The notes beneath the pieces were generated by a model. That model made no database searches and had not been told where the DNA came from. It saw only the letters and a list, made by a program, of their open reading frames with translations. This document shows positions 26,525-34,275 of a stretch of DNA of 64,000 nt, piece by piece. The first letter of the stretch is position 1, and every line of letters begins with the position of its first letter. The translations under genes were made by a program, and so were the position numbers. This stretch comes from Priestia megaterium NBRC 15308 = ATCC 14581 (GTDB lineage: Bacteria; Bacillota; Bacilli; Bacillales; Bacillaceae_H), in the NCBI RefSeq assembly GCF_000832985.1, contig NZ_CP009919.1, positions 1 through 64,000 of the forward strand, given 5' to 3'.

Positions 26525-26545
26525 AAGAGCATAAGGGGTTTTTGC
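26525..26545 (+). repeat. Left arm of 21-bp inverted repeat framing the iteron region
   Basis: Bases 26525-26545 (AAGAGCATAAGGGG...) are exactly repeated in inverse at 27336-27356. Just inside this arm is CTAGGC-AGA-GCCTAG followed by CAAAACC, and the right side carries TTAGGC-AGA-GCCTAA in inverse with the same flank. A palindrome CGTGATATCACG lies at 26586-26597. Confidence 0.85.
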
Positions 26546-26610
26546 TATCACACGGGATGATAGGCTAGGCAGAGCCTAGCAAAACCGTGATATCACGACA
26601 ACCTCTAAAG

Positions 26611-26726
26611 TGTGAACCTACTGTTGACCTAAATTCCTCTATGTGAACCTACTGTGAACATGAAAAATTAATGATGTGAACCTACTGTGAACCTCAAAAA
26701 AACACATGTTGACCTACTGTTAACAT
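26611..26726 (+). repeat. Iteron family I: four 20-bp direct repeats with ~32-bp period
   Basis: Copies at 26611 (TGTGAACCTACTGTTGACCT), 26642 (TGTGAACCTACTGTGAACAT), 26675 (TGTGAACCTACTGTGAACCT) and 26707 (TGTTGACCTACTGTTAACAT). The spacing of 31, 33 and 32 bp equals three helical turns, so protein would bind all copies on one DNA face. The fourth copy forms the loop of a 14-bp hairpin. Consistent with a replication origin, centromere or operator array. Confidence 0.85.
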
Positions 26727-26735
26727 GTGTTTTTT
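26697..26735. terminator. Bidirectional hairpin around the last family-I iteron
   Basis: AAAAAACACATGTT (26697-26710) pairs perfectly with AACATGTGTTTTTT (26722-26735). The 11-base loop is the iteron core GACCTACTGTT. It has U-tracts in both directions, so it could insulate the left module from the right. Confidence 0.75.
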
Positions 26736-27140
26736 CACTTCATGGCTAAATCTTGTTGCTTTTCACTTAATTTTTGGATCTTTTCTTATAGACTTTTTTG
26801 GTCACCTTCATAGAACTGAATGCTTTCATCATTAGATTGAATCGCATCTTTTTTTATCACAATTTTCATTCTGTCTTGGCTTTTCATTTTCCTTTTTATA
26901 AAATGTTTTTCTAACTCATGTAAACATGAAAAAAATAAATACCGACATCTTGTGAACGTGTATTTTTTTAGAACGGTAATCGTTTATAGAATAAAAATTG
27001 ATTCATAGATGGTAAAAAAGCACGCGTAAATCACTTGCATTGTAAGCAAAAACAGATGGCCGTTTTGACCATGAACGTGCGAAAGAAATAAAAAAGATCG
27101 TTTGCTTCTGTCTTATTTTTTTCAAAAAACACCTCGAAAT

Positions 27141-27267
27141 GAAGTGACCCTTGAGGGGACATTTATCAACTATGAAGGGTCGGTGAAGGGGTTTCTAGCA
27201 CAAATGTTGTGATCACTGAAGGTGCGGTGAAGGGACTGTCCTTCAATTTGAGGGTGCGCTGAGGGGG
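27141..27267 (+). repeat. Iteron family II: three to four 18-bp direct repeats
   Basis: Copies at 27174 (GAAGGGTCGGTGAAGGGG), 27218 (GAAGGTGCGGTGAAGGGA) and 27250 (GAGGGTGCGCTGAGGGGG), with a weaker one at 27141 (GAAGTGACCCTTGAGGGG). Starts are 33, 44 and 32 bp apart, again close to whole helical turns. The sequence is unrelated to family I, so a different protein should bind. The stretch 26736-27140 between the families has no gene. Confidence 0.8.
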
Positions 27268-27335
27268 TTCTTGCAAACATTTCCTTGTACCCAAGGTTTT
27301 GTTAGGCTCTGCCTAACCCCACACAGCCTGTGGGG

Positions 27336-27356
27336 GCAAAAACCCCTTATGCTCTT
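27336..27356 (-). repeat. Right arm of 21-bp inverted repeat framing the iteron region
   Basis: Exact inverse of 26525-26545. Inside it lie a hairpin CCCCACA...TGTGGGG (about 27317-27335) and the TTAGGC/GCCTAA hairpin at about 27302-27317. The pair-wise base change relative to the left arm hairpin keeps base pairing. Confidence 0.85.
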
Positions 27357-27415
27357 CAAGATGTTTTTACGTTTTTTATGTTGATGCAATAAAAACACAG
27401 GAAAGGAGAACAAAC

Positions 27416-27673
27416 ATGGAGATTAAAGTGAGAAATGTATGTCCGGTTGCTGTGAGTAAAGTAGATCGTTTAGCCAAAGAAAAGGGTCTTTCTCGATAAG
27501 CTTTTTTGAAAGAACAAATTGAAACATTATCTATTATGGAAGAAGTAGAAAAGCAAGAACAAGCTATTGATGATTTGTATGATCGAACCATAGAGACAAT
27601 GCAAAGATGCTCAGATGCGATGGCAAATATGGATCGTACATTCAATAAACTCTTCTGGGAGGATGACGAATAA
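27416..27673 (+). pseudogene. Ribbon-helix-helix gene with premature stop
   Basis: From ATG 27416 (GGAAAGGAG upstream) the frame reads an RHH-like N-terminus (MEIKVRNVCPVAVSKVDRLA, KEKGLSR), then TAA at 27497, then continues open (AFLKEQIETLSIMEEVEKQE...) to 27671. The continuation is the expected second half of a plasmid RHH protein of about 85 aa, so a single codon change to TAA has truncated it. It is the divergent counterpart of the gene at 26308-26475. The short 27-aa product may retain the DNA-binding beta strand but not the dimer core. Confidence 0.7.
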
Positions 27674-28154
27674 TGACCGCAAGCAAACACAGAAGAATGA
27701 TTTCTTTAAGTGAAGAGGCTGATGAATATCTTCATAAACATATGAAAGAAAGAGGCTATCGTTTTCCAGGCGATGCCATTGCAGATATCATTCGAAAATA
27801 TGAACGATTGAGCCCGATGAAACATTTTTAGACGCTGCTACAATTGACGCAATAGGTCAGGCTTACCTGAAAAGAGCAAGTGGATTTTACCAGTACTTAG
27901 ACGATGAGTTAAGTGAGATAAAAGAAACGACAAAGAACACACAAATAGACGCTCGGGTATTAATGGAACTCGTTAATAATTTATACGACCATTTAAATAT
28001 TCAAAAGTTTAAGTCCACACAGTTCGGTGAAACAGAAGCTACTAAGAAGGCCAAAAGAGTTGCGCTACACAAGATTCAAGAAGAAAAAATACAGTTCAGG
28101 GAAAAAAGAAAACGGGAAGCAGCAGAAGAACTGGATCATTTATTTGAAGATTAA
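27673..28154 (+). pseudogene. Plasmid control protein gene broken by a one-base deletion
   Basis: ATG 27673 overlaps the stop of the preceding RHH frame. The first 52 codons (MTASKHRRMISLSEEADEYL..., an Arc/MetJ-like start) end at TAG 27829. The next frame then continues without a start (PDETFLDAATIDAIGQAYLK...) to 28154. Shifting frame near 27812-27816 joins the two into one protein of about 160 aa with a coiled C-terminus rich in K/R/E, so a one-base deletion is the simplest reading. A 63-aa frame from internal ATG 27963 could still be translated. No family name recognised for the C-terminal part. Confidence 0.65.
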
Positions 28155-28166
28155 TCTTAGCGTTTA

Positions 28167-28192
28167 TAAAGGCAGGCTAAGGCCTGCCTTTA
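28167..28192 (+). terminator. Terminator after the broken plasmid control genes
   Basis: TAAAGGCAGGC (28167-28177) pairs perfectly with GCCTGCCTTTA (28182-28192) around TAAG. A closely related palindrome sits at 36867-36890. Confidence 0.7.
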
Positions 28193-28510
28193 TGCTTCTA
28201 TAGTATAGTGAAATCAAGATTTGTAGTAGCTAAGTTCAAAAGGCCATTAATGAGTAGAAGTAGCTTTCATACCTATGTTTTGATAGATACATTACGTTTG
28301 TTTCATCGATAGCAAACTATACAGTTCATTGCTGACACTTTTAACAGCCATTGTGAGCTTCTAAGGATAAAGAAAGCGTAAAACTATTCAGAAGACATTA
28401 AAGAAGCATATACAAAGCATAAGAGCTTCCTATACGATCTTTGAAGCCAAAAATATCCCTCTGCCTTTATAGTTAAAAGTTACCCATATCATATTATAAG
28501 CATATTGAAT

Positions 28511-28693
28511 AGGGTGATTTTTTCTCACCCCATCTACCAAAAAAGGATTAGAAAAAATCACCCTACCCAGAATAGCTATTTACCCTTATCATTAAAAGTG
28601 TACGAATTACTAAGCCTTTAACGTTATAGAAATGCAGCATTATAACACATTTCTAACTATTTAGGGAGGGGTAAAAAAATACCCCTCCCCTAA
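28511..28693. repeat. Two strong hairpins upstream of the rep promoter
   Basis: AGGGTGATTTTTTCT (28511-28525) pairs perfectly with AGAAAAAATCACCCT (28550-28564). Then TTAGGGAGGGGTA (28661-28673) pairs with TACCCCTCCCCTAA (28680-28693, one bulged C) around a run of A. No open frame lies in 28193-28789. Such folded tracts next to rep genes may be single-strand origins, terminators or targets of antisense control; the role here is not established. Confidence 0.6.
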
Positions 28694-28789
28694 TTCCACA
28701 AATTCAGCTATGATGAAGTCGACTCCTAAAGAAATAACAAACGGATCGTAGCTAAAAATACTTGTTTTGATATATTTTGCTAATTTTTA

Positions 28790-28819
28790 TTGAATTATGA
28801 GACTAGTTAACGCTATAAT
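28790..28819 (+). promoter_or_regulatory. Sigma-A promoter of the rep leader
   Basis: TTGAAT (28790-28795), 18-bp spacer, TATAAT (28814-28819). Transcription would start near 28826 and produce a leader of about 270 nt before the rep start codon. Confidence 0.65.
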
Positions 28820-28849
28820 AAAACTAACAAAAACGTGCGGATAGAAAAA

Positions 28850-28931
28850 AGACTTCAACTGTTTAAGTAGTGTACCACCACTCTTAAACCGTTCCCCCTA
28901 GTTACGGTAGGGAAAACACTTGTCGAAGTCT
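28850..28931 (+). ncRNA. Structured rep leader RNA
   Basis: An outer stem AGACTTC (28850-28856) with GAAGTCT (28925-28931) encloses GTTTAAG-TAGTG / CACT-CTTAAAC and CCCCCT...AGGG sub-stems, a multi-branch fold. It lies between the rep promoter and an attenuator-like terminator, which resembles the layout of plasmids whose Rep synthesis is limited by antisense RNA and transcription attenuation. No antisense promoter is clear. Confidence 0.45.
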
Positions 28932-29030
28932 CTTGTTAATAGAGTTAGTTTTTCTATAAAATAAAACTTATGGTTTTATTTTATATGAAATTGACATCTA
29001 TTTCAAGGGCTTAGTTCATCAAAATCACGG

Positions 29031-29069
29031 CATTGTTTTCCTTTCTTAAGGGAAACAGTGTCTTTTTTG
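29031..29069 (+). terminator. Attenuator-like terminator just upstream of rep
   Basis: CATTGTTTTCC (29031-29041) pairs with GGGAAACAGTG (29050-29060) using two G-U pairs, followed by a T-run at 29061-29069. It lies 27 bp before the rep start, in the leader, so transcription must read through it to make Rep. Confidence 0.6.
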
Positions 29070-29095
29070 TGTTCCTTAAAGGAGAAGATGAACAA

Positions 29096-30379
29096 ATGAC
29101 AAAGATATTGACTTGCTATTTACCCGATGTAAATACCTTCAACGGACGATTTAAATGGTTATGGAAAGAAAAACCGACCCTTCGTAAAAAGAAAGAAGCG
29201 TTTTTAGAAACACTTCGTACATACTTTAAACAACAACAAGAAGCCCTACATAAAGTATTCCCTAAAAAACGGATGGAAATGTTAGATTACGTGATTTATA
29301 ACCTTGTTGCCACAGGCATTCAAGCGATTCACTCCAAAACACTTATGGAAAAATTTGATGTATCCCAAAGTACCGTTTCTCGCTTTGTGAAATCGTTAAA
29401 GGCAACACCTTTTATGATCGTGGCCCGTTATATCAAAGAAGATACGACAGGTGCTCATCCTGATAGCTATGTGTTTATCCTTAAAAGCCATAGGAATTTT
29501 GATCAAATTTGCGAGGAAATCTTTTTTGCCCATGACACAACAGGTATTCAAACGCTTCAACAAGAAGAAATGACAACTCCTGTGACAACTCCTGTGACAA
29601 GTCCAGAACGTGCTAAAAACGTTGATACACCAAGCTTTGAGGGCGGAAAAACGTCGTCCCCCTTTATTAACCTTGATTTACCTAAAAATCATTTAAATAA
29701 TCATTTAATATCTGCTTCACAGTCATTTGCTTATATCAAAGGTGTTCCTAAGAAAGTAAATAACGTGTATGCAGGGAAATATGGTCATCAACTAAAAGAC
29801 TTTTATGCTCGTATTCGAAATGCAGCAAAAGCAGTAAAACGAGATACAGAGATTGAGATTATGAAAGAGCAAGTACATGAAGTTGCTTATACAGCCATTG
29901 TAGGCTTAGATAAATATGTCCATGAGGCGAATCATAAGGGCATTCCCCTATCACTGGATGAAATGTGCCGTCTTGTTTATCAAATTGCATTCAATCAATT
30001 TAAAAATCTACTAAAAGGAAATACAGAAGAACAAACATCTGAGTCAGACATACATACTGAAGCTAAAGCAGCTCTATTTACGCCTAAACATATCATCCGT
30101 AAGGAATTGGTTCCTGCTTGGTTACAAGCTGAACAGGAGCAAAATGAGTGTACACAAGAAGAAACTATTTCTTTGGATCAACAGCTTGAAATGATTCAGT
30201 TAAAGCAAGATTTAGGGCAAGAACTAACACCAGAAGAAGAAACTTTGCTCCAAGAGCACAGTACTACGTACAGTTCGTTAGAAATGGCGCAGCTAAAACA
30301 GGATCTAGGACAAGCCTTAACACCACAGGAACAAGCTTTATTGCACCAACAGGACCAGTTAAAAGGTTCAGTTTCTTAA
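29096..30379 (+). CDS. Plasmid replication initiator, RepM-like theta-type Rep with winged HTH
   Basis: From ATG 29096 the protein is 427 aa. An HTH region (KTLMEKFDVSQSTVSRFVKS, about residues 80-100) fits DNA binding. The middle carries a proline/threonine linker encoded by tandem 12-bp DNA repeats (29573-29604), and the C-terminus holds two copies of a ~22-residue unit (EMIQLKQDLGQELTPEEETL and EMAQLKQDLGQALTPQEQAL). Size and internal 12-bp repeats match what I recall of the RepM replicons of B. megaterium plasmids. GGAG lies 11 bases upstream, and a tiny ATG-AAC-AAA-TGA frame overlaps the start, perhaps damping translation. A parB-like gene follows in the same direction. Confidence 0.75.
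   Translation: MTKILTCYLPDVNTFNGRFKWLWKEKPTLRKKKEAFLETLRTYFKQQQEALHKVFPKKRMEMLDYVIYNLVATGIQAIHSKTLMEKFDVSQSTVSRFVKSLKATPFMIVARYIKEDTTGAHPDSYVFILKSHRNFDQICEEIFFAHDTTGIQTLQQEEMTTPVTTPVTSPERAKNVDTPSFEGGKTSSPFINLDLPKNHLNNHLISASQSFAYIKGVPKKVNNVYAGKYGHQLKDFYARIRNAAKAVKRDTEIEIMKEQVHEVAYTAIVGLDKYVHEANHKGIPLSLDEMCRLVYQIAFNQFKNLLKGNTEEQTSESDIHTEAKAALFTPKHIIRKELVPAWLQAEQEQNECTQEETISLDQQLEMIQLKQDLGQELTPEEETLLQEHSTTYSSLEMAQLKQDLGQALTPQEQALLHQQDQLKGSVS
29573..29604 (+). repeat. Tandem 12-bp repeats inside rep, possible origin iterons
   Basis: ACAACTCCTGTG occurs twice in tandem (29573-29584, 29585-29596), followed by a partial copy ACAAGTCC. RepM-type plasmids of B. megaterium are reported to have their origin repeats inside the rep gene (from memory), so these may be the replication iterons. 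Confidence 0.6.
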
Positions 30380-30486
30380 TCATAAAGTGAAGAAATCCCT
30401 TAGAAGCTGATGTTTACTAAGAGTGTTATTATTTAGAACATACTTCTAAATAATCAATATATAAAACTATGTAGGAGGAGATCACC

Positions 30487-31242
30487 ATGCCACATAAAAT
30501 GACCCTAACAGGATCTGCGACAGGACCACTACGAGAATATGATCGCTACGTTGCCTTTGATATGCGTGAAAAAGGTTCACCTTCTGCGCCTAAAGGTCTG
30601 AAAAAGAGCACCTTTATTTCGTATACGGTGTTTGTTGCCAAGAAAGCCTTTAATAAAACCGGGCTGACAAAAAAGAGTATTATGCATGAAAAGATCTTAG
30701 TTCAAGGGGAACCAACGTTAGATATTCCCATTGACGAGTGCCCTGGAGAAATTGGTATCATCTGCTTCCAGATTACCGTTCTCCCGAATAAAAACGATAA
30801 AGAAGCCAATGATTCAAAAGATAAAAAAGAAGCGAAACAAGAGGTTTCTAAGGCACAACAAGAGGTTTCAGCTACTAAGCAGGAAGAAAAACAAGAGCCT
30901 GTAGCAAAAGAAGCGAAAACTGTACAGCCAGAAGTGAACGAAACACCTGTTCAAGAGAAAAAGGCTGCACAATCAAAGAAGCAGCAACCTATTCAGCCAA
31001 AAGGGACAAAGGATGTCGTGAGTTTTGAGGACATTATCGTTCCTGAAGCCTTCTTAAAGACACGTCCAAACCCTGTGAAAACAGAGGAAGTCATTGAATT
31101 TGTGAAGCGTACAGGACACCTTGACAAGCCGTTAACGATTGAGAAAGGATCGAAGGTCTTAAAAGATGGCTATCGTCGTTATATTGTGGCCAAAACCATG
31201 AAAATGGACAACGTTCCAGTTGTCTATGACTATCAAAAATGA
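30487..31242 (+). CDS. ParB-like plasmid stability protein
   Basis: A 251-aa protein with strong AGGAGGAG before the ATG. An N-terminal domain of about 100 residues (MPHKMTLTGSATGPLREYDR...) is followed by a lysine/glutamate/glutamine-rich linker and a C-terminal ParB/sulfiredoxin-like domain (EDIIVPEAFLKTRPNPVKTE ... DGYRRYIVAKTM). The invariant DG-x-RR box of ParB/Srx folds is present. There is no ParA partner and no ParB HTH. It lies 107 bp behind rep and probably helps maintenance of the plasmid. The N-terminal domain is not recognised. Confidence 0.7.
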   Translation: MPHKMTLTGSATGPLREYDRYVAFDMREKGSPSAPKGLKKSTFISYTVFVAKKAFNKTGLTKKSIMHEKILVQGEPTLDIPIDECPGEIGIICFQITVLPNKNDKEANDSKDKKEAKQEVSKAQQEVSATKQEEKQEPVAKEAKTVQPEVNETPVQEKKAAQSKKQQPIQPKGTKDVVSFEDIIVPEAFLKTRPNPVKTEEVIEFVKRTGHLDKPLTIEKGSKVLKDGYRRYIVAKTMKMDNVPVVYDYQK

Positions 31243-31279
31243 AGCATTTTTAGCTAAGAATTGCTAGTTATTCGTAATG

Positions 31280-31326
31280 GACAGCAAACAACTATAAGGT
31301 GTCCCCTTTCATAGTTGTTTACTGTC
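31280..31326 (+). terminator. Terminator after the parB-like gene
   Basis: GACAGCAAACAACTAT (31280-31295) pairs with ATAGTTGTTTACTGTC (31311-31326), one mismatch. Confidence 0.7.
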
Positions 31327-31550
31327 TATTTATCTTGAAAGCCACTTTCTACATATAGCTCATCTACTATATGATTTCATTTTCCATTTTTGATTATATT
31401 ATTATAAGTCCTTAAATTAAAAAGAATGCTTTAGCTTTCCTTTTGGCTCTGTTAAACTTAATCATTTTATCTTTGATATATCATTAGTTGAATGAAGCTA
31501 TTTTAGAGCTATTACCCCATTTGCGTATTCTGATATCCTAACTTTAGTTT

Positions 31551-31650
31551 AACTTAAGATGAACTTAAAAAAGAATCCGTGTTTGTGAATAAAAAAGGAA
31601 TTTATTTTTTAGTTAAAATGCATTTTTTGTTGAACTTAGGATTAACTTAA
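31551..31650 (+). repeat. Pair of 18-bp direct repeats upstream of a MerR-type gene
   Basis: AACTTAAGATGAACTTAA (31551-31568) and AACTTAGGATTAACTTAA (31633-31650), 82 bp apart, each itself a double AACTTA motif. The surrounding 31327-31944 is AT-rich and has no gene. Confidence 0.55.
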
Positions 31651-31699
31651 ATGTATTTGAACAATAATTAAATCAATAATAAGTTTTTTCCGTTTCATT

Positions 31700-31727
31700 T
31701 TAATCAATAATGATAGTTATTGATTAA
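31700..31727. promoter_or_regulatory. Palindrome with ATCAATAAT motifs, possible operator or centromere
   Basis: TTAATCAATAA (31700-31710) and TTATTGATTAA (31717-31727) form a perfect 11-bp dyad. ATCAATAAT also recurs at 31672, 31703 and 31817. The next gene encodes a MerR-type coiled-coil protein whose likely target this is. Confidence 0.5.
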
Positions 31728-31944
31728 AAGATAAAACAATAATCTTATTCAGGAATTAGTTATTACATTATTATTGCTTTAAGATTTACATAGAAGAAGT
31801 TAGCAGTTAATATAGAATCAATAATGAGATAAGAACAATTTTATTAGAATCTACGTTAATAATCCCAGGGTACGTTTCACTTCAAAATTAATTGCATGAT
31901 TCTTGTATTATATTAATTATTAATTAACATATGGAGGTGTAGTT

Positions 31945-32679
31945 ATGTCTGGAAAATTGTACTTACCAAAAGAAGTGGTAAATATACTGGGTATCTCTGG
32001 AGATTTGCTTCGTAAATGGTGTGAAGAATTCAATATTATTACAGAGTGGACAGGCACTGATTATGGAAAAGGTCATAGAAGGTTTACAAAAGAGAATCTA
32101 GAGACACTTAACAGTATAAAGAAGAAAATTCATGAGCAAGGTTGGTCCTGGGATCAAGTGAAACAGTGGCGTAATGGTGAAGAAATGACTATTAATGACC
32201 ACGTAGAACGGTCTATTTTAGAAAAGAAGATAGATCACCTAATTGAAGGTCAGAACCAACAAATAGAATTTAACAGGATTCTTTCAGAAAAATTGGAGCT
32301 TCTAACAAAGGAACTTATTTCTACTCAAAAAGAGTTAGCTATTGCAAATAAAGAAATTGCAGCAACAAAGCAGCAAATGATTGAAGTAAAAACAGAAAAT
32401 AAAGACTTAGAAGCATACATAGAAAACAGCCTAAAAAAACGTGATAAAGTTCTTCTTGAAAACATTAGAAAAACTCAAGAAACGCTAAAAGATAATTCAG
32501 CTGAACAGGAGCTAAATCAAAACAAACAGAATTTTGAAGAACTGATAAATACTAATCTAAAAGAGTTATTAAAACAAAGAGATGAAGACCTTTTAAATGC
32601 ATTTACTCATACTCAAAAAGAGTTGATTAAAGAACAAAATCAAAAGAAGACATTATGGCAAAAGCTATTCTCAAACTAG
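31945..32679 (+). CDS. MerR-type HTH protein with long coiled coil (DUF3967-like), paralogue 1
   Basis: A 244-aa protein. Residues 1-75 form a winged MerR-type HTH (YLPKEVVNILGISGDLLRKW ... GHRRFTKENLETL). Residues 95-230 are a long coiled coil with repeated EL/TQKEL units, and the end (KKTLWQKLFSN) is a short amphipathic tail. This architecture is common on Bacillus plasmids and resembles RacA, the DNA-anchoring protein, so a segregation or DNA-organising role is plausible. GGAGGTG precedes the ATG. A second, shorter paralogue lies at 33465. Confidence 0.7.
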   Translation: MSGKLYLPKEVVNILGISGDLLRKWCEEFNIITEWTGTDYGKGHRRFTKENLETLNSIKKKIHEQGWSWDQVKQWRNGEEMTINDHVERSILEKKIDHLIEGQNQQIEFNRILSEKLELLTKELISTQKELAIANKEIAATKQQMIEVKTENKDLEAYIENSLKKRDKVLLENIRKTQETLKDNSAEQELNQNKQNFEELINTNLKELLKQRDEDLLNAFTHTQKELIKEQNQKKTLWQKLFSN

Positions 32680-32703
32680 GAAAAATCATTCCTAGTTTTT
32701 TAT
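32673..32703 (+). terminator. Terminator after paralogue 1
   Basis: AAACTAGGAA (32673-32682) pairs with TTCCTAGTTT (32689-32698), then more T residues. It overlaps the stop codon. Confidence 0.75.
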
Positions 32704-32950
32704 TTTGTCAACTAATAAATAATAGAAAACAATAATGTCTTTATTTAATTATTTATCAATTTCATAAAAATATCTAAATCGGAATTTACTTATGATTGCT
32801 TTAATTATCATTTTAAGATTAATTTTATAGCTTAATTATAATGAAAATACTGTAAAATTATTGAAAACATCAACGTGCAAAAAATCAATAATTTAAAAGA
32901 TAATTCATTTATTCTTTTACAAACACAACTCTAAACTGTTTTAAATTTAA

Positions 32951-32992
32951 TAAAAACGGAAATGAATCATTATTGTTTTATTTCCGTTTTTA
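32951..32992. terminator. Bidirectional hairpin in a gene-free stretch
   Basis: TAAAAACGGAAAT (32951-32963) pairs perfectly with ATTTCCGTTTTTA (32980-32992). The surrounding 32704-33464 is strongly AT-rich; the only frame noted is a 23-codon one at about 33248 without an RBS. No gene is called there. Confidence 0.6.
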
Positions 32993-33464
32993 TAGATTTG
33001 TAATTCCCTAAATAAAACAGGAATTAAAAAATAGATTTTTATTTAACAAAAGATTTAATCCTCTAAAAATAAAACTCTAACATTTATCAATGCCGCAATT
33101 AGCTCATTTGGCACCATGACAACTTTGTTATATCTAAATTATTGACTCAAATCCAATAGATATTACACTTTAAAATTAAGATAGCACTATTTAATGATTT
33201 ATTAGATTAATCTCTTTAGATAGTTTATGTTTATATAGCTAAATGCATGGCTGAATCAGGAAAAACCATCACGCTGAGGGGAGAGGGCAAATATTTAATC
33301 TATGATGTTAGTAAATAGCTAAACATGATAATATCCACTCAATTGAGAATACCGATTACTATAGTAACAATAGCATTACAAGGTATAATATCTCGTTCTC
33401 TTATTAATTGAAGGTTTTAACGTATATACCTAGAATAGTTCTCTTGATAAGAGGAGGTGATCAT

Positions 33465-33938
33465 ATGTTGAGAGTCATAACCGCAGAAGCAGCATATACC
33501 ACCGAAGAATTAGCTGATATACTTGGTTTGCCCATAGCAACTATACGAAAATACAACTTCCATTTTGCCAAAATTGGTGTGCAATTCACTAAAAAAAACG
33601 GTAGATTAGCTTATACGAACGACGACGTTACCATCTTTCATGAACTAAAAAGAATTTATGCTCATCCCGAGATGACCTTAGAAAAAGCCGTTATAACCGT
33701 TGCAAAAAAATTCAACCTAGTACCAGACACTCCACCAAACATTTCAACTGAAAAGCAAACCCTTAGCTTAGAATCACGTGAGGTACAAATGAAAGAGATA
33801 CAAAGCTATATCGATGCCAAGTTTGAGGAACGCGAACGTCAATTAATCTCAATGGCTCGTGAAATTCGAGTGTTAAAAAAAGCACAACAACAAAAGAAGA
33901 GTTTTTATAAGTGGTTAAAAACCTTTTTTGAAAAATGA
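33465..33938 (+). CDS. MerR-type HTH protein with coiled coil (DUF3967-like), paralogue 2
   Basis: The ATG at 33465 has AGGAGGTGATC upstream; the frame extends to 33408 without support. The 157-aa product has a winged HTH (YTTEELADILGLPIATIRKY ... AYTNDDVTIF), a coiled coil near residues 100-145 and a tail KSFYKWLKTFFEK that matches the tail of paralogue 1 in pattern. The shared tail suggests a common partner, such as the membrane or a plasmid protein. It is probably involved in plasmid segregation or regulation. Confidence 0.7.
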   Translation: MLRVITAEAAYTTEELADILGLPIATIRKYNFHFAKIGVQFTKKNGRLAYTNDDVTIFHELKRIYAHPEMTLEKAVITVAKKFNLVPDTPPNISTEKQTLSLESREVQMKEIQSYIDAKFEERERQLISMAREIRVLKKAQQQKKSFYKWLKTFFEK

Positions 33939-33971
33939 TTTGCTAGAATGGTGGTATCTCGTTATCTAATA

Positions 33972-34019
33972 TTCACACAAAAAAACCTTTTCCCTCTAGG
34001 TAAAGGTTTTTTGTGTGAA
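33972..34019 (+). terminator. Terminator after paralogue 2
   Basis: TTCACACAAAAAAACCTTT (33972-33990) pairs with AAAGGTTTTTTGTGTGAA (34002-34019), one bulge. Confidence 0.8.
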
Positions 34020-34046
34020 GTCTAATTTCAAAGAATACCGGTAACA

Positions 34047-34084
34047 AAGACCGCCCAATATGTATCAGTCTATAAGGCGGTCTT
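34047..34084. terminator. Second hairpin downstream of paralogue 2
   Basis: AAGACCGCC (34047-34055) pairs with GGCGGTCTT (34076-34084). It may be a second terminator or the trace of a small RNA between 34020 and 34090. No frame lies here. Confidence 0.5.
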
Positions 34085-34275
34085 AACTGTATTCATGCTA
34101 TATGATTATGACCAAAATATCGACATTATTCCAACTCTGCATAAGCAATATTTATATACTGTTTATTTTATAGTTTATTATATGTTGTAAATTAAGATTT
34201 TTGCCTGTTTTTTTATACAAAAATGTATAGTTTTTTTAGAATGCGTCCATCCTTTATAAAAAGGAGTGTGTTAGT

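Noticed and set aside
26611-27267. Regularly spaced repeats that could suggest a CRISPR array
   Set aside because: Repeats are short (18-20 bp), imperfect, few, with spacers of 11-26 bp set by helical pitch; no cas genes nearby. Iterons fit better.
29573-29604. Tandem 12-bp repeats as a microsatellite-like artefact
   Set aside because: They lie in frame in a Rep gene and match the known RepM layout, so kept as possible iterons.
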